Origin: Cellulophaga sp. HaHaR_3_176
GTDB lineage: Bacteria > Bacteroidota > Bacteroidia > Flavobacteriales > Flavobacteriaceae
NCBI RefSeq assembly: GCF_019021925.1
Contig: NZ_CP058990.1
Span: 3,498,001-3,562,000 of the forward strand
Direction: 5' to 3'
DNA length: 64,000 nucleotides
Positions 18,996 through 27,861 of this stretch are shown piece by piece. The translations under genes were made by a program, and so were the position numbers. Within the stretch, counting starts at the first letter, position 1. Each line of letters begins with the position of its first letter. The notes beneath the pieces were generated by a model. That model saw only the letters and a list, made by a program, of their open reading frames with translations, was not told the origin of the DNA and did not search any database.

Positions 18996-19652
18996 ATGAC
19001 GCATTCTGAAGAAGATTATCTAAAAGCAATTTACCATTTAGGGGAGGGTAATAATGAAACCGTTTCTACAAATGCTATTGCTGAGCAGATGGATACGAAA
19101 CCTTCGTCGGTGACTGATATGGTAAAAAAACTTTCAGAAAAAGGATTTGTAGCCTATAAAAAATACCAAGGGGTTAGCCTAACGGGTATTGGTATAGAAA
19201 AAGCGCTGTCTGTAGTTAGAAAGCATAGGCTTTGGGAAGTTTTTTTAGTAGATAAATTAGATTTTGCTTGGGATGAGGTTCATGAAATTGCAGAACAATT
19301 GGAACATATAAAAAGCGAAAAACTAATTGATAGTTTAGATAAGCATTTGGGTTTTCCGAAGTTTGATCCTCATGGAGATCCGATACCTTCAAAAGCAGGA
19401 GTTTTAACTTTAAGAACAAAACGTCTGTTAAATGAATTAGAACTTGATAAATCAGGTATTTGTGTAGGAGTAAAAGATTCATCTCGACTATTTTTGAAAT
19501 TTTTAGACAAGCATGAAATCGCTTTGGGTGACACTATTACAGTAGTTGATAAGGAAGATTTTGATGGTTCATTACAAATCAAAATCAACGATAAAACAAT
19601 TTTGATATCACACCAAATTGCTTCAAATTTATATGTTAAGTGTGAAAACTAA
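18996..19652 (+). CDS. DtxR/MntR-family metal-dependent transcriptional regulator
   Basis: Iron- or manganese-sensing repressor. From the ATG at 18996 (MTHSEEDYLKAIYHL, the typical family start) it has 218 residues; the frame is open back to a TTG at 18951 and an ATG at 18969, but both fall in the promoter. Domains: winged helix (about 1-62), metal-binding dimerisation domain (HRLWEVFLVDKL, WDEVHEIAEQLEHI and FPKFDPHGDPIP, about 77-120), and a FeoA/SH3-like C-terminal domain (about 145-218). The gene is followed 12 bp later by a ZIP transporter and is divergent from a TonB receptor, both plausible targets. Confidence 0.92.
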   Translation: MTHSEEDYLKAIYHLGEGNNETVSTNAIAEQMDTKPSSVTDMVKKLSEKGFVAYKKYQGVSLTGIGIEKALSVVRKHRLWEVFLVDKLDFAWDEVHEIAEQLEHIKSEKLIDSLDKHLGFPKFDPHGDPIPSKAGVLTLRTKRLLNELELDKSGICVGVKDSSRLFLKFLDKHEIALGDTITVVDKEDFDGSLQIKINDKTILISHQIASNLYVKCEN

Positions 19653-19664
19653 TTAAGTAAAATT

Positions 19665-20486
19665 ATGGAACAAATAGTATCTTATTTTGAATCAATCGAC
19701 CCTGTATTGGCAGCATTTTATGCGACTGTTTTTACTTGGGCACTTACGGCTTTAGGGGCTGCATTAGTTTTTTTATTTAAAACAATGAATAGAGCTCTTT
19801 TAGATGGTATGCTTGGTTTTACAGGTGGAGTTATGGTTGCGGCAAGTTTTTGGAGCTTACTAGCACCTAGTATAGAAATGAGTTCAGGTGAAGGTTTTGA
19901 AAAAGTTGTGCCAGCTGCAGTAGGTTTTTTACTAGGTGCGCTTTTTTTATTTGGCTTAGATAAGGTTTTGCCACACTTGCATATTAATTTTAAAGAAAGT
20001 GAAAAAGAAGGAATTAAGACACCTTGGCATAAAACAACACTTTTAACCTTAGCAATTACACTTCATAACATTCCTGAAGGTCTAGCGGTAGGTGTTCTTT
20101 TTGGTGGCGTAGCAGCTGGTTTTGATGGTGCAACTATTGGTGGTGCTGTCGCATTAGCATTAGGGATAGGGCTTCAAAATTTTCCAGAGGGGTTTGCAGT
20201 AGCAATGCCTTTACGTAGACAGGGCTTAAGTAGAACAAAAAGTTTTATGTATGGGCAAGCATCTGCTCTGGTTGAACCTATAGCAGCAGTAATTGGTGCT
20301 TGGGCTGTAATATCTTTTCAACCTATTTTACCTTATGCATTATCTTTTGCAGCTGGTGCAATGATTTTTGTAGTTGTTGAAGAAGTGATTCCAGAAACAC
20401 AACAGGATAACCATACGGATATCGCAGTAATGGGCTTTATTGGTGGTTTTATAATAATGATGTCTTTAGATGTTGGTTTAGGGTAG
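19665..20486 (+). CDS. ZIP-family divalent metal transporter
   Basis: Inner-membrane importer of zinc, iron or manganese, of the ZupT/GufA branch. The 273 residues have about eight hydrophobic segments and the paired ZIP binding motifs: HNIPEG at 134-139 on helix IV and QNFPEGFAVA from 171 on helix V. The second has Asn where some members have His, as in other GufA-like proteins. A short His-containing stretch (PHLHIN, about 103-108) precedes them. It follows the DtxR-type regulator by 12 bp and is surely cotranscribed; regulation by metal is expected. Metal specificity cannot be read from the sequence. Confidence 0.9.
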   Translation: MEQIVSYFESIDPVLAAFYATVFTWALTALGAALVFLFKTMNRALLDGMLGFTGGVMVAASFWSLLAPSIEMSSGEGFEKVVPAAVGFLLGALFLFGLDKVLPHLHINFKESEKEGIKTPWHKTTLLTLAITLHNIPEGLAVGVLFGGVAAGFDGATIGGAVALALGIGLQNFPEGFAVAMPLRRQGLSRTKSFMYGQASALVEPIAAVIGAWAVISFQPILPYALSFAAGAMIFVVVEEVIPETQQDNHTDIAVMGFIGGFIIMMSLDVGLG

Positions 20487-20552
20487 TATTATTTACAAGG
20501 TTTATATATAAACAGTTATATTTGATTGACTTTCAATTAAAACAATTAACAT

Positions 20553-21560
20553 ATGAGTATTTATAAGTCTTTACTTGCGTTTGCTTTAATTGTTTTGGCG
20601 GTTTGTACAAGCGGTTTTGTGTTAAATAAAACTGAAAACAATAGCGTTCAAGAATTGATAGATTATCGTGGCGAAATGCGAAGTCTAGTAATCAAAATTA
20701 GTAAATATGCTAAAAGGAAGAACTCTAGTTTTGTAGTAGTCCCTCAGAATGGAATTGAATTAGTGACCGAAAATGGTGAGGTAAATGGCCCACTAAGCCT
20801 AGATTATTTAAAAGCTATTGATGGCAATGGGCAAGAAGATTTATTTTTTGGCTATGATGGAGATAACAAGTCTACACCTCGGAGTATTAAAAGAAATATA
20901 GTCGATTTTTTAAAGGTTTCTCAAAACACAGGAAATACCATTTTAGTTACAGATTACTGTTCTTCACCTCAAAAAATAGAAGTATCTAAAAACATTAATA
21001 ACAAGTCAGGTTTTGTGTCTTATGCAGCAATAAAAAGAGATTTAAATATTATCCCTTTTTCTAGTAGTCCAGTTCATAATCAAAACTCAAATTCAGTTAA
21101 AAAATTAAAAGAAGTTAAGAATTTTTTGTACTTAATTAATTTCGAAAAATACACCTCTAAAAAAGCATTGATTAATACTATAGCGAGTACTAATTATGAT
21201 ATGGTTTTAATTGATTTGTTTTTTAATGATAAGGAGCCTTTTACAAAACAAGAAATTAAATTATTGAAGACTAAAGCAAACGGAGGTAAACGATTGGTTG
21301 TGTGCTACATGTCAATTGGTGAGGCCGAAGATTATCGATTTTATTGGAATGAAAACTGGCTTAAGGAAAAACCAAGCTGGTTAGATAAAGAAAATAAAAA
21401 ATGGAAGGGCAATTATAAAGTAAAATATTGGGATCAAGACTGGCAGAAAATTCTAATGGGTTCAAAAACTTCTTATTTAGATTTAATTATAGGAGCTGAG
21501 TTTGATGGGGTTTATTTAGATATTATTGATGGGTTTGAATATTTTGAAGACTTAAAATAA
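20553..21560 (+). CDS. GH114/TM1410-family secreted protein with circularly permuted halves
   Basis: Resembles the TM1410/GH114 TIM-barrel family (endo-alpha-1,4-polygalactosaminidase type), but in reverse block order. The usual C-terminal half (KISKYAKRKNSSF, VPQNG at 63-67, DGNGQEDLFF at 90-99, VTDY at 132-135) comes first. The usual N-terminal half (NFLYLINF from 190, VLIDL at 218-222, SIGEAEDYRFYW from 254, FDGVYLDIIDGFEYFEDL at 317-334) comes second and ends the protein. A signal peptide (about 1-24) precedes the permuted domain, so this looks like a real mature form of 335 residues and not an assembly join. The acidic residues of the SIGEAED and FDGVYLD strands are kept, so activity on a galactosamine-containing polymer is possible but untested. 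It stands between the ZIP gene and a DUF2141 gene. Confidence 0.8.
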   Translation: MSIYKSLLAFALIVLAVCTSGFVLNKTENNSVQELIDYRGEMRSLVIKISKYAKRKNSSFVVVPQNGIELVTENGEVNGPLSLDYLKAIDGNGQEDLFFGYDGDNKSTPRSIKRNIVDFLKVSQNTGNTILVTDYCSSPQKIEVSKNINNKSGFVSYAAIKRDLNIIPFSSSPVHNQNSNSVKKLKEVKNFLYLINFEKYTSKKALINTIASTNYDMVLIDLFFNDKEPFTKQEIKLLKTKANGGKRLVVCYMSIGEAEDYRFYWNENWLKEKPSWLDKENKKWKGNYKVKYWDQDWQKILMGSKTSYLDLIIGAEFDGVYLDIIDGFEYFEDLK

Positions 21561-21609
21561 AATTTTATCCATAATATAAAAGTTTTACTAATAATTAAGT
21601 TGATTTAAT

Positions 21610-22023
21610 ATGTTGCGTAACTTTTTCTTTATTATTGTTTTATTGCCAATAACGCTATTTTCTCAGTATAAGATTACTGTTAAAGTTGAGAATATTAAAG
21701 AGGCTAAAGGTGATGTTTGTGTTGCTTTATATAACGATTCTAAAACATTTTTAAAATTAGAAAATGTTTATAAATCAGAAAAAACTAAAGCACTTTTAAA
21801 AGAGACAACTTTGTTTTTTGATAATATACCAGAAGGAGAATATGCTATTGCAATTTTTCATGATGAAAATAGTAATGAAGAGTTAGATACTAACTTTTTT
21901 GGCATACCTAAAGAAGATGTCGCTTTTTCATACGGAAAACTTAAAACCTTTGGCCCACCAAGTTATAAAGAGTGTGCTTTTAAAGTTAATGCAGATAAGG
22001 AAGTGTTAATCTCTATTAATTAG
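21610..22023 (+). CDS. DUF2141-type secreted protein
   Basis: A 137-residue exported protein with a signal peptide (about 1-19, ending FSQ) and one beta-sandwich domain. The family features are the repeated pattern of KITVKVENIKEAKGDVCVALYND at the start, then IPEGEYAIAIFHDENSNEELDTNFFGIPKEDVAFS, typical of DUF2141. The family is common in Bacteroidota and has no established function; a link to envelope or carbohydrate metabolism is only suggested in other genomes. It lies 49 bp after the permuted GH114-type gene on the same strand. Confidence 0.82.
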   Translation: MLRNFFFIIVLLPITLFSQYKITVKVENIKEAKGDVCVALYNDSKTFLKLENVYKSEKTKALLKETTLFFDNIPEGEYAIAIFHDENSNEELDTNFFGIPKEDVAFSYGKLKTFGPPSYKECAFKVNADKEVLISIN

Positions 22024-22254
22024 CAATCACTTTATTTTGTTACCTTTTTAAAAGATCATCATTTATCTATTTTTTTTAGTATTAGTGACTCCTTTCTAAT
22101 AGTCAAGGTAAGGTGATATGTTATAATCTGTTAAAATTCAATAGATTATAAATAAATTAAAATTTCTATCGTTATAGTTGTATGAAAACATTTTTTGTAG
22201 ACTGACCATCTGCTATGTTTTCTCCAGTCCAAGTCCTAATCTTAAAATGCATTT

Positions 22255-22770
22255 ATGTGGAAAATATTTTTAGTTTACTTCGTAATATTTTCGATCTCCA
22301 TTCTTTCTTTATCAGCTCAAAAAAGTGTAGATGTTGATGGTAGATTACAACCTTTATTAACCGATTTTTTTGCAAAATGTGATGCCTACGGAATACCATA
22401 TAATGATAAACTTTTTAAGTTAAAAAAAATTGACATTGTAGATACTTTGCCTTTGAGTGAAAATGGATCAGTTTTAGGTAAAGTAGAACGTAATATTGAT
22501 GGTGAAATTGAAAGTATCATAATTAATTGGGTCGTTTTATTAGATGAAGAAATTTTGAAAGTTGTTGCTTTTCATGAATTTGCCCATCATTTTTTAGAGT
22601 ATAAACATACCTGTCAAGATTGTAATGAAATAATGGCAGTGCAAAATAAGAGCTATTTTGCTGTTGCTCGTGATTGGGATAATCAAGTTGAACATTTATT
22701 TACAACATCACCAGCTTACCTAGAAACAATTAAATCTTCAACTATAGTATCAATTGATTATATTAATTAA
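22255..22770 (+). CDS. Secreted putative zinc metallopeptidase (HExxH)
   Basis: A 171-residue protein with a signal peptide (about 1-22, ending LSAQ). A zincin motif HEFAHH lies at about 107-112 within VVAFHEFAHHFLEY, so the catalytic Glu and two zinc His are present. A third ligand could be the Glu in NQVEHLF or another downstream acidic residue. A pair CQDC shortly after the motif could bind metal or form a disulfide. It is small for a peptidase and no family is recognised with certainty. The 231 bp before it hold no gene, only an 8-bp inverted repeat (TATAATCT 22122-22129, AGATTATA 22143-22150). Confidence 0.65.
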   Translation: MWKIFLVYFVIFSISILSLSAQKSVDVDGRLQPLLTDFFAKCDAYGIPYNDKLFKLKKIDIVDTLPLSENGSVLGKVERNIDGEIESIIINWVVLLDEEILKVVAFHEFAHHFLEYKHTCQDCNEIMAVQNKSYFAVARDWDNQVEHLFTTSPAYLETIKSSTIVSIDYIN

Positions 22771-22828
22771 AACTCTACTTCGTTTATTTTAAAACTATAA
22801 GTACCTTTAAATTATAAAATATTAATTT

Positions 22829-23215
22829 ATGATTCTTTTGACGCAAGTTATAGGGGCTCTCTATGCAATGTTAGCTGTAATTTTTGGAGCTTTTGGAGCG
22901 CATGCTTTAAAAAAGACTTTTACTGAAGACCAATTAAAAAGCTTTGAAACAGGAGTGAAATACCAAATGTATCATGCAATAATTTTAATTGTAGTTGGGT
23001 ATAATTTTAGCTTCACTAAAACTATAGAGACTTACATTGTATATTGTTTTATAATCGGTATTTTTTTATTTTCATTTAGTATTTATGGCTTATGTATTAG
23101 TGCTTCAAAAAATAAAAAAATAAAATTACTAGGTCCTATAACTCCAATTGGCGGCCTTTTTTTAGTAATTGGCTGGGGCTTGTTACTGTATTCTTATATC
23201 CAGAATATTATATAA
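22829..23215 (+). CDS. DUF423 (YgdD-type) membrane protein
   Basis: Small polytopic inner-membrane protein of 128 residues with four hydrophobic segments. The opening GALYAMLAVIFGAFGAHALKK and the later GLCISASKNKKIKLLGPITPIGG-type loop are characteristic of DUF423/YgdD. The family is widespread and its function is unknown. It starts 58 bp after the metallopeptidase-like gene and is convergent with the next gene, the two stops being one base apart with no terminator visible. Confidence 0.88.
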   Translation: MILLTQVIGALYAMLAVIFGAFGAHALKKTFTEDQLKSFETGVKYQMYHAIILIVVGYNFSFTKTIETYIVYCFIIGIFLFSFSIYGLCISASKNKKIKLLGPITPIGGLFLVIGWGLLLYSYIQNII

Positions 23216-23216
23216 A

Positions 23217-24746
23217 TTATTCGGTTTCTTTAGAGGTAAACTCACGTATGGCTGCATTTGGTTCTATAATAGTATATCCTTCCCAAAATTCAGGATTGTA
23301 ATTAGGCATATACACAGGTGAAATTTTATTATTTTCATTGAAAGAGTCAAATTCAGCACTATTTGTATTTGTGGTGTTGAAAACCACAATTTCAAACTTA
23401 TCAGTATTAGTTAAACCTAAGTCCATTTTAAGAGAAAGTTCATTTTGTTTATTCCTCCCTTTTACTACTTTGTTTTTTTCAATAATTTTTAAAGGTCTAT
23501 TTACACCAACACTCGATCCTTCTTCTTTTTCAAGATATCTTAAATTGTAAGAGTTGTTTTCTCCTTTATAAAAAATAATTTTTCCTTTAGATAGGTATTG
23601 ATTCATTGAGATACCCAATAAGTTAAAAGTCTTTATAGATTTTGTGTTTTCATAATCAGCTCTTACAACCGCAAAATCATCTGCATTTATATATAATTTA
23701 CCTTGGTAATCAGCAGAGCCTTTAGAATTGAAATTTATAACATACACAGGTTCATAGTTTAAGTATGAGAACTCTTCTAATGTGTAATTATATTTACGAG
23801 CTTTTGTAATAAAATTTAAATCAGTTTTATTATTAAAAAATAAATTTTCTAAAGTCTTAGATACTTTATTTTTTATATGCTCAGCAAAGTATTTTTGTCG
23901 ATTTTCTTTTCTCTTTTTTTCGTCTTCTATTTTTTTGTTTAAAGCAACAACATCTGTTGAATCTACAGATGTTCCAAAAATATCTTCAGTTTCAATTTTG
24001 CTCCCAAAAATTCCAGATTTAACTTTAAAATATGAAGTTGTTTTTACATTTTCTTTTATAATTTTATTGAATTTATCTTCTAATTTATTTAAATCCATAT
24101 CACTGTTTTTGTCATATAGTTCAGAAGCTTTAATTAAATTAATCTTTTGACTTTTATCATTTTGGTTTTCATAAAAATCAAAAAGTGCTTCAGTATAATG
24201 CTCGTCCGATTTAGGAATAATTTTTATTACACTATCTAAAAATGTAGTATTAAAAGCTGTAATAGTAGATTCAAAATCTGAATACTTAGCTTTATTTAAA
24301 TTTTGATAATTACGCTCTCTGTAAAACACTCTTTTTTTTGTAATATCAGTAGTGTAATTTTTTTCTAAATTTTCGTTAACCAAATCTATAATTTCGTCTG
24401 CTGTGTATTGTTTATTAGAAACAATTACGTTTGATAATGAAATTGCTTTGGGTGTCAAATAAATAATACTATCCTTAAATTCAATAAAAGTTTTCATTAA
24501 GGTTTCATAACCCATTGATGATATTGAAATGGAGTCTGTGGGTTTTATTGTATTATCTGAAGTAATTTTGAAATAGCCTTCTTCGTTTGTTATTAGGCCT
24601 TTATCTATGGACCATTGTATTGTGGTAAATGGAACTGGTTTTTGAGATATAGAATCTAAAATTGTACCACTTATTGCTTGTGCATTGCACGTTAAAAAAG
24701 CAAAATTTAAAAGAAAAAATAACGAGAAGGTAATTTTCTTAATCAT
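23217..24746 (-). CDS. Secreted protein with N-terminal carboxypeptidase-regulatory-like domain
   Basis: A 509-residue exported protein. It has a signal peptide (about 1-22), a CarboxypepD_reg-like beta-sandwich (ISGTILDSISQKPVPFTTIQW onward, about 25-105), then a long region of unknown fold rich in Lys, Asp and Asn that ends in an acidic C terminus. The first domain is also seen at the N terminus of TonB receptors, but here no plug or barrel follows. This resembles flavobacterial surface or periplasmic proteins of unknown role. A probable terminator for the feo operon lies just upstream of it. Confidence 0.75.
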   Translation of the reverse strand: MIKKITFSLFFLLNFAFLTCNAQAISGTILDSISQKPVPFTTIQWSIDKGLITNEEGYFKITSDNTIKPTDSISISSMGYETLMKTFIEFKDSIIYLTPKAISLSNVIVSNKQYTADEIIDLVNENLEKNYTTDITKKRVFYRERNYQNLNKAKYSDFESTITAFNTTFLDSVIKIIPKSDEHYTEALFDFYENQNDKSQKINLIKASELYDKNSDMDLNKLEDKFNKIIKENVKTTSYFKVKSGIFGSKIETEDIFGTSVDSTDVVALNKKIEDEKKRKENRQKYFAEHIKNKVSKTLENLFFNNKTDLNFITKARKYNYTLEEFSYLNYEPVYVINFNSKGSADYQGKLYINADDFAVVRADYENTKSIKTFNLLGISMNQYLSKGKIIFYKGENNSYNLRYLEKEEGSSVGVNRPLKIIEKNKVVKGRNKQNELSLKMDLGLTNTDKFEIVVFNTTNTNSAEFDSFNENNKISPVYMPNYNPEFWEGYTIIEPNAAIREFTSKETE

Positions 24747-24768
24747 ACTATATTGGTTAGTTTACAAC

Positions 24769-24807
24769 AAAAAAAGACATTGAATGTAAATTTCACATTG
24801 CTTTTTT
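24769..24807 (-). terminator. Probable terminator of the feo operon
   Basis: AAAAAAAG (24769-24776) pairs with CTTTTTT (24801-24807), with an inner AATGT/ACATT stem. On the minus strand it ends in a T-run and lies about 140 bp beyond the last small feo gene. Confidence 0.5.
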
Positions 24808-24948
24808 GTTTTTGTTATGATCTATTTATCAATACTTTAACTATTACTAAGTTTTAAGTAAAGTTCTAGCTTTGATAGTTTTTTAATATAGACGTAAGAA
24901 AAAAAGAAAGGGTTGCCTTTGGAAGACAAAAAATAATTTTAATTAAAA

Positions 24949-25092
24949 TTAATGACAGCCGCAATCGGTACTACCACATGCTTTTTGGTTTTGCTTTTTA
25001 ATGGCAGAAAGTTTTTTTGGCAAAAAATATTTCTTCACAACATAGCCTATGGCTACTGCTAAAGTTAAATACATTAATATGTTTTGAATCAT
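24949..25092 (-). CDS. FeoB-associated Cys-rich membrane protein
   Basis: A 47-residue protein read by hand from the minus strand: ATG at 25092, stop at 24949-24951. It has one hydrophobic segment (about 4-19, LMYLTLAVAIGYVVKKYF) followed by a basic stretch and a cysteine-rich end, CGSTDCGCH, residues 39-47. This is the pattern of the small FeoB-associated Cys-rich proteins found after feoB in many bacteria. It starts 7 bp after the feoB stop, so it is in the feo operon. Its exact role in Fe(II) uptake (FeoC-like partner, metal handover) is not established. Confidence 0.85.
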   Translation of the reverse strand: MIQNILMYLTLAVAIGYVVKKYFLPKKLSAIKKQNQKACGSTDCGCH

Positions 25093-25099
25093 ATCTTTT

Positions 25100-27337
25100 T
25101 TATTTTAATATTTGATATGCTATAAAAGAAACAATATAAGCAAATGCACTCATAAAAACTAACTGAGCCACAGGCCATTTCCAAGTATTTGTTTCTCTTT
25201 TAACAACAGCTAATGTACTAGCACATTGCATTGCAAACGCATAGAATAATAATAATGAAACACCAGATGCTAAATTAAATAGTGGCTTTTGAGTTTTAGG
25301 ATTTATTTCAGCAGCCATTCTATTTGTTATAGTTTCTTCTTGATCATTTCCTACACTGTAAATAGTAGCAAGAGTACCGACAAAAACTTCACGAGCAGCA
25401 AACGATGTTAATACGGCAATACCAATTTTCCAGTCGTAACCTAATGGCTCTACAATAGGGGTTATAGCTTTACCAAGATAGCCCATGTATGAGTTTTCTA
25501 ATTTAAAACTGGCAATTTCTTGACTTTTAGCATTTGAAAAAAGCTCTTTTTTTCTAAAATTTAAAGAGTCGTTTATTGCTAATTGATTTATAGTGTAAAC
25601 CTTTTTAGAAACACTGTCATTTAAAGCTTTAGAATACGTAGCTATTTCACTTTTTATATTCGCTTTATTGTAATCAGATAACCCTTTTGATTCAATTCTG
25701 TTCTCGACAATAGTATCTGCATTCTTAAATTCTTCTGAAATTCCATTAGAGCCTAAAAACCATAAAATTATAGATATTGCTAAAATTATTTTACCAGCAC
25801 CAAATACAAAACTTTTTGTTTTTTCAATTACAGTGTAAACTACATTTTTTAGTAATGGTAGTTTGTAATTTGGTAATTCAATAACAAAGAAAGATTTGTT
25901 TTTAATTTTTAAAATCTTATTCAATATCATCGCCGAGAAAATAGCTGTGAAAAAGCCAAGCAGATATAGTAACATTAATGTTAATGCTTGAAAGCTAAGA
26001 CCATAAAAATTACCTTTAGGTATAACTAGGGTAATTATAATTAAATATACAGGTAGCCTGGCAGAACATGTTGTGAATGGTGTAACTAAAATAGTTATTA
26101 AGCGCTCTTTCCAGTTTTCGATAGTTCTTGTTGCCATAATAGCCGGTATAGCACATGCAGTACCCGAAATTAGAGGAACAACACTTTTACCACTCAAACC
26201 AAATGGGCGCATTATTCTATCCATTAGTACAACTACACGGCTCATATACCCTGTTTCTTCTAAAAGAGCTATAAATAGAAATAAGAAAGCAATTTGAGGT
26301 ATGAAAATTACAATACCACCAATACCAGCCAATATACCTTCTGCTATTAAGTTTGTAAATACACCAGGGGGTAAGGTGTTTTTTACCCATTCCGCAGCAA
26401 TAGCAAATGAGGTTTCAATAAAATCCATAGGGTAAGAGCTCCAAACATAAATAGCTTGAAAAATCGTTAATAGAATTAAAAAGAAAATTACATAGCCAAA
26501 TACTTTGTGCATCAGTATTTTGTCTAGTGTAGCACGTAATCCTTTAGCGGCATTTAAATCAATTTTATGTCCTTGCTTTAAAATACCATTTATATACTGG
26601 TATCTTAAAATCGTTTCCTTTTGTTGTAACCTTTTTAATTCTGATTTTGATTTTGTGTCAAAAGATTTTGTCTTATTTAAAAGATTTTTTTCAATTGGCA
26701 TAAAGTTTACATCTTGTGTAATAACTAGCCAGAGTTTGTATAAATCTTCTTTAGGAAAAGCTGTTTTTAAGCGGTCAAAATAATCGGGAGAAATAACCGT
26801 CGTATCAATATTTGCAGAAATAGATAAGCTTTTATAATCAGCAATTAATTCACGTAGTTTTTCTATTCCAATATTTTTTCGAGTACTAACTAATGCAATT
26901 TTAGTATCTAATTTTTCTTCAAGTAAGGGAATGTCTAGTGTAATACCTTTTCTCGACATTCTATCTGCCATATTAATGACTAGAATAGTAGGTATTTTAA
27001 GATCTTTTATTTGTGTGAATAATAAAAGATTTCGTTTTAAATTCTCTACATCAGTTACAACAACAGCAACATCAGGGTAATCTTTATCGTTTTTATTTAA
27101 GAGTAATTCTACAGCAACACTTTCGTCTAAAGATGTTGTATTTAAGCTATATGTACCTGGTAAATCTATGATGTGAGCCTTAACACCTCGTGGTAACTTG
27201 CAAACACCTTCTTTTTTCTCAACAGTTATACCAGGGTAATTACCTACCTTTTGATTTAATCCAGTAAGCCGATTAAAAACAGATGTTTTACCGGTATTAG
27301 GGTTTCCAATAAGTGCTACATTAATTTGCTTGCTCAT
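25100..27337 (-). CDS. feoB: Ferrous iron transporter B
   Basis: GTP-dependent inner-membrane Fe(II) importer of 745 residues. The N-terminal G domain has G1 GNPNTGKT at 11-18, G3 DLPG at 58-61 and G4 NMAD at 122-125, followed by a helical GDI-like region. The membrane part begins near residue 275 and has two Gate-type segments: VVPLISGTACAIPAIMATRT with the conserved Cys and GVFTNLI/ARLPVYLII, and a later FAAREVFVGTLATIYSV. The C-terminal half has an inserted soluble stretch (about 535-610) rich in Ser/Lys/Asn that is longer than in E. coli FeoB. The start overlaps the end of feoA by 4 bp. Iron repression is expected. Confidence 0.96.
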   Translation of the reverse strand: MSKQINVALIGNPNTGKTSVFNRLTGLNQKVGNYPGITVEKKEGVCKLPRGVKAHIIDLPGTYSLNTTSLDESVAVELLLNKNDKDYPDVAVVVTDVENLKRNLLLFTQIKDLKIPTILVINMADRMSRKGITLDIPLLEEKLDTKIALVSTRKNIGIEKLRELIADYKSLSISANIDTTVISPDYFDRLKTAFPKEDLYKLWLVITQDVNFMPIEKNLLNKTKSFDTKSKSELKRLQQKETILRYQYINGILKQGHKIDLNAAKGLRATLDKILMHKVFGYVIFFLILLTIFQAIYVWSSYPMDFIETSFAIAAEWVKNTLPPGVFTNLIAEGILAGIGGIVIFIPQIAFLFLFIALLEETGYMSRVVVLMDRIMRPFGLSGKSVVPLISGTACAIPAIMATRTIENWKERLITILVTPFTTCSARLPVYLIIITLVIPKGNFYGLSFQALTLMLLYLLGFFTAIFSAMILNKILKIKNKSFFVIELPNYKLPLLKNVVYTVIEKTKSFVFGAGKIILAISIILWFLGSNGISEEFKNADTIVENRIESKGLSDYNKANIKSEIATYSKALNDSVSKKVYTINQLAINDSLNFRKKELFSNAKSQEIASFKLENSYMGYLGKAITPIVEPLGYDWKIGIAVLTSFAAREVFVGTLATIYSVGNDQEETITNRMAAEINPKTQKPLFNLASGVSLLLFYAFAMQCASTLAVVKRETNTWKWPVAQLVFMSAFAYIVSFIAYQILK

Positions 27338-27579
27338 AATACAGCTGAATCTTCAATTATTTCTAATTCTATCAATTTAGCCATTGAAAGACGAATTGCT
27401 ATATGAGACCCATTTACATTAATATAAATTGGGTCTTTTAAAGGTGCTATTAAAACTAGCTCAATTTCATTACCAGGCAAGCAACCCAGCTCTAAAAGCT
27501 TTATAGGTAAAATATTATCAGCAAATTCTTTGATGATGCCTTTTTCTCCTCGTTTTAATTCTGCTACTGTTTTCGTCAA
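27334..27579 (-). CDS. feoA: Ferrous iron transport protein A, TTG start
   Basis: Small cytoplasmic SH3-fold partner of FeoB, 81 residues. It shows the usual FeoA features: opening VAELKRGEKGIIKEF, the GCLPGNEIELV turn and the C-terminal IAIRLSMAKLIELE. The only in-frame initiator is TTG at 27577-27579, since an in-frame stop lies just upstream and no ATG or GTG occurs before the conserved core, so this looks like a genuine TTG start. A -7 box (minus-strand TATTTTTG, 27609-27616) is about 30 bp upstream. It overlaps feoB by 4 bp. Confidence 0.9.
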   Translation of the reverse strand: MTKTVAELKRGEKGIIKEFADNILPIKLLELGCLPGNEIELVLIAPLKDPIYINVNGSHIAIRLSMAKLIELEIIEDSAVL

Positions 27580-27861
27580 TTTTTATTTAGATTGATTTTA
27601 ATTAAGGGCAAAAATAAGGGAAATTAAAGAGAAAAAGAAATGCTTATTTGTTAATTTTAGCTAAGTATGTGTTGCTCCGAAAAAATAGATTTGCACAATA
27701 TTTTTTCTCTTTACTTGTTAATTATAGTGTCTATTTACTATATACTACAAGGACTTGTTATATAGGAATGTTTAAATCTTTCATTTTCTTAATATCAATT
27801 CTTTATAAATACCAACCAAAAAACAGAAACTAATTAGCAAACTTACTTAAATACTATTTTT

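Noticed and set aside
27577..27606. An iron-box-like site before feoA
   Set aside because: TTTAGA occurs near 27587, but no symmetrical partner like that at 18929-18950 could be found, so it was not listed as a feature.
27648..27833. A 61-codon plus-strand frame between feoA and the next gene
   Set aside because: AT-rich low-complexity translation rich in Phe, Tyr, Leu and Ile; it overlaps the likely feo promoter area and has no recognisable feature.
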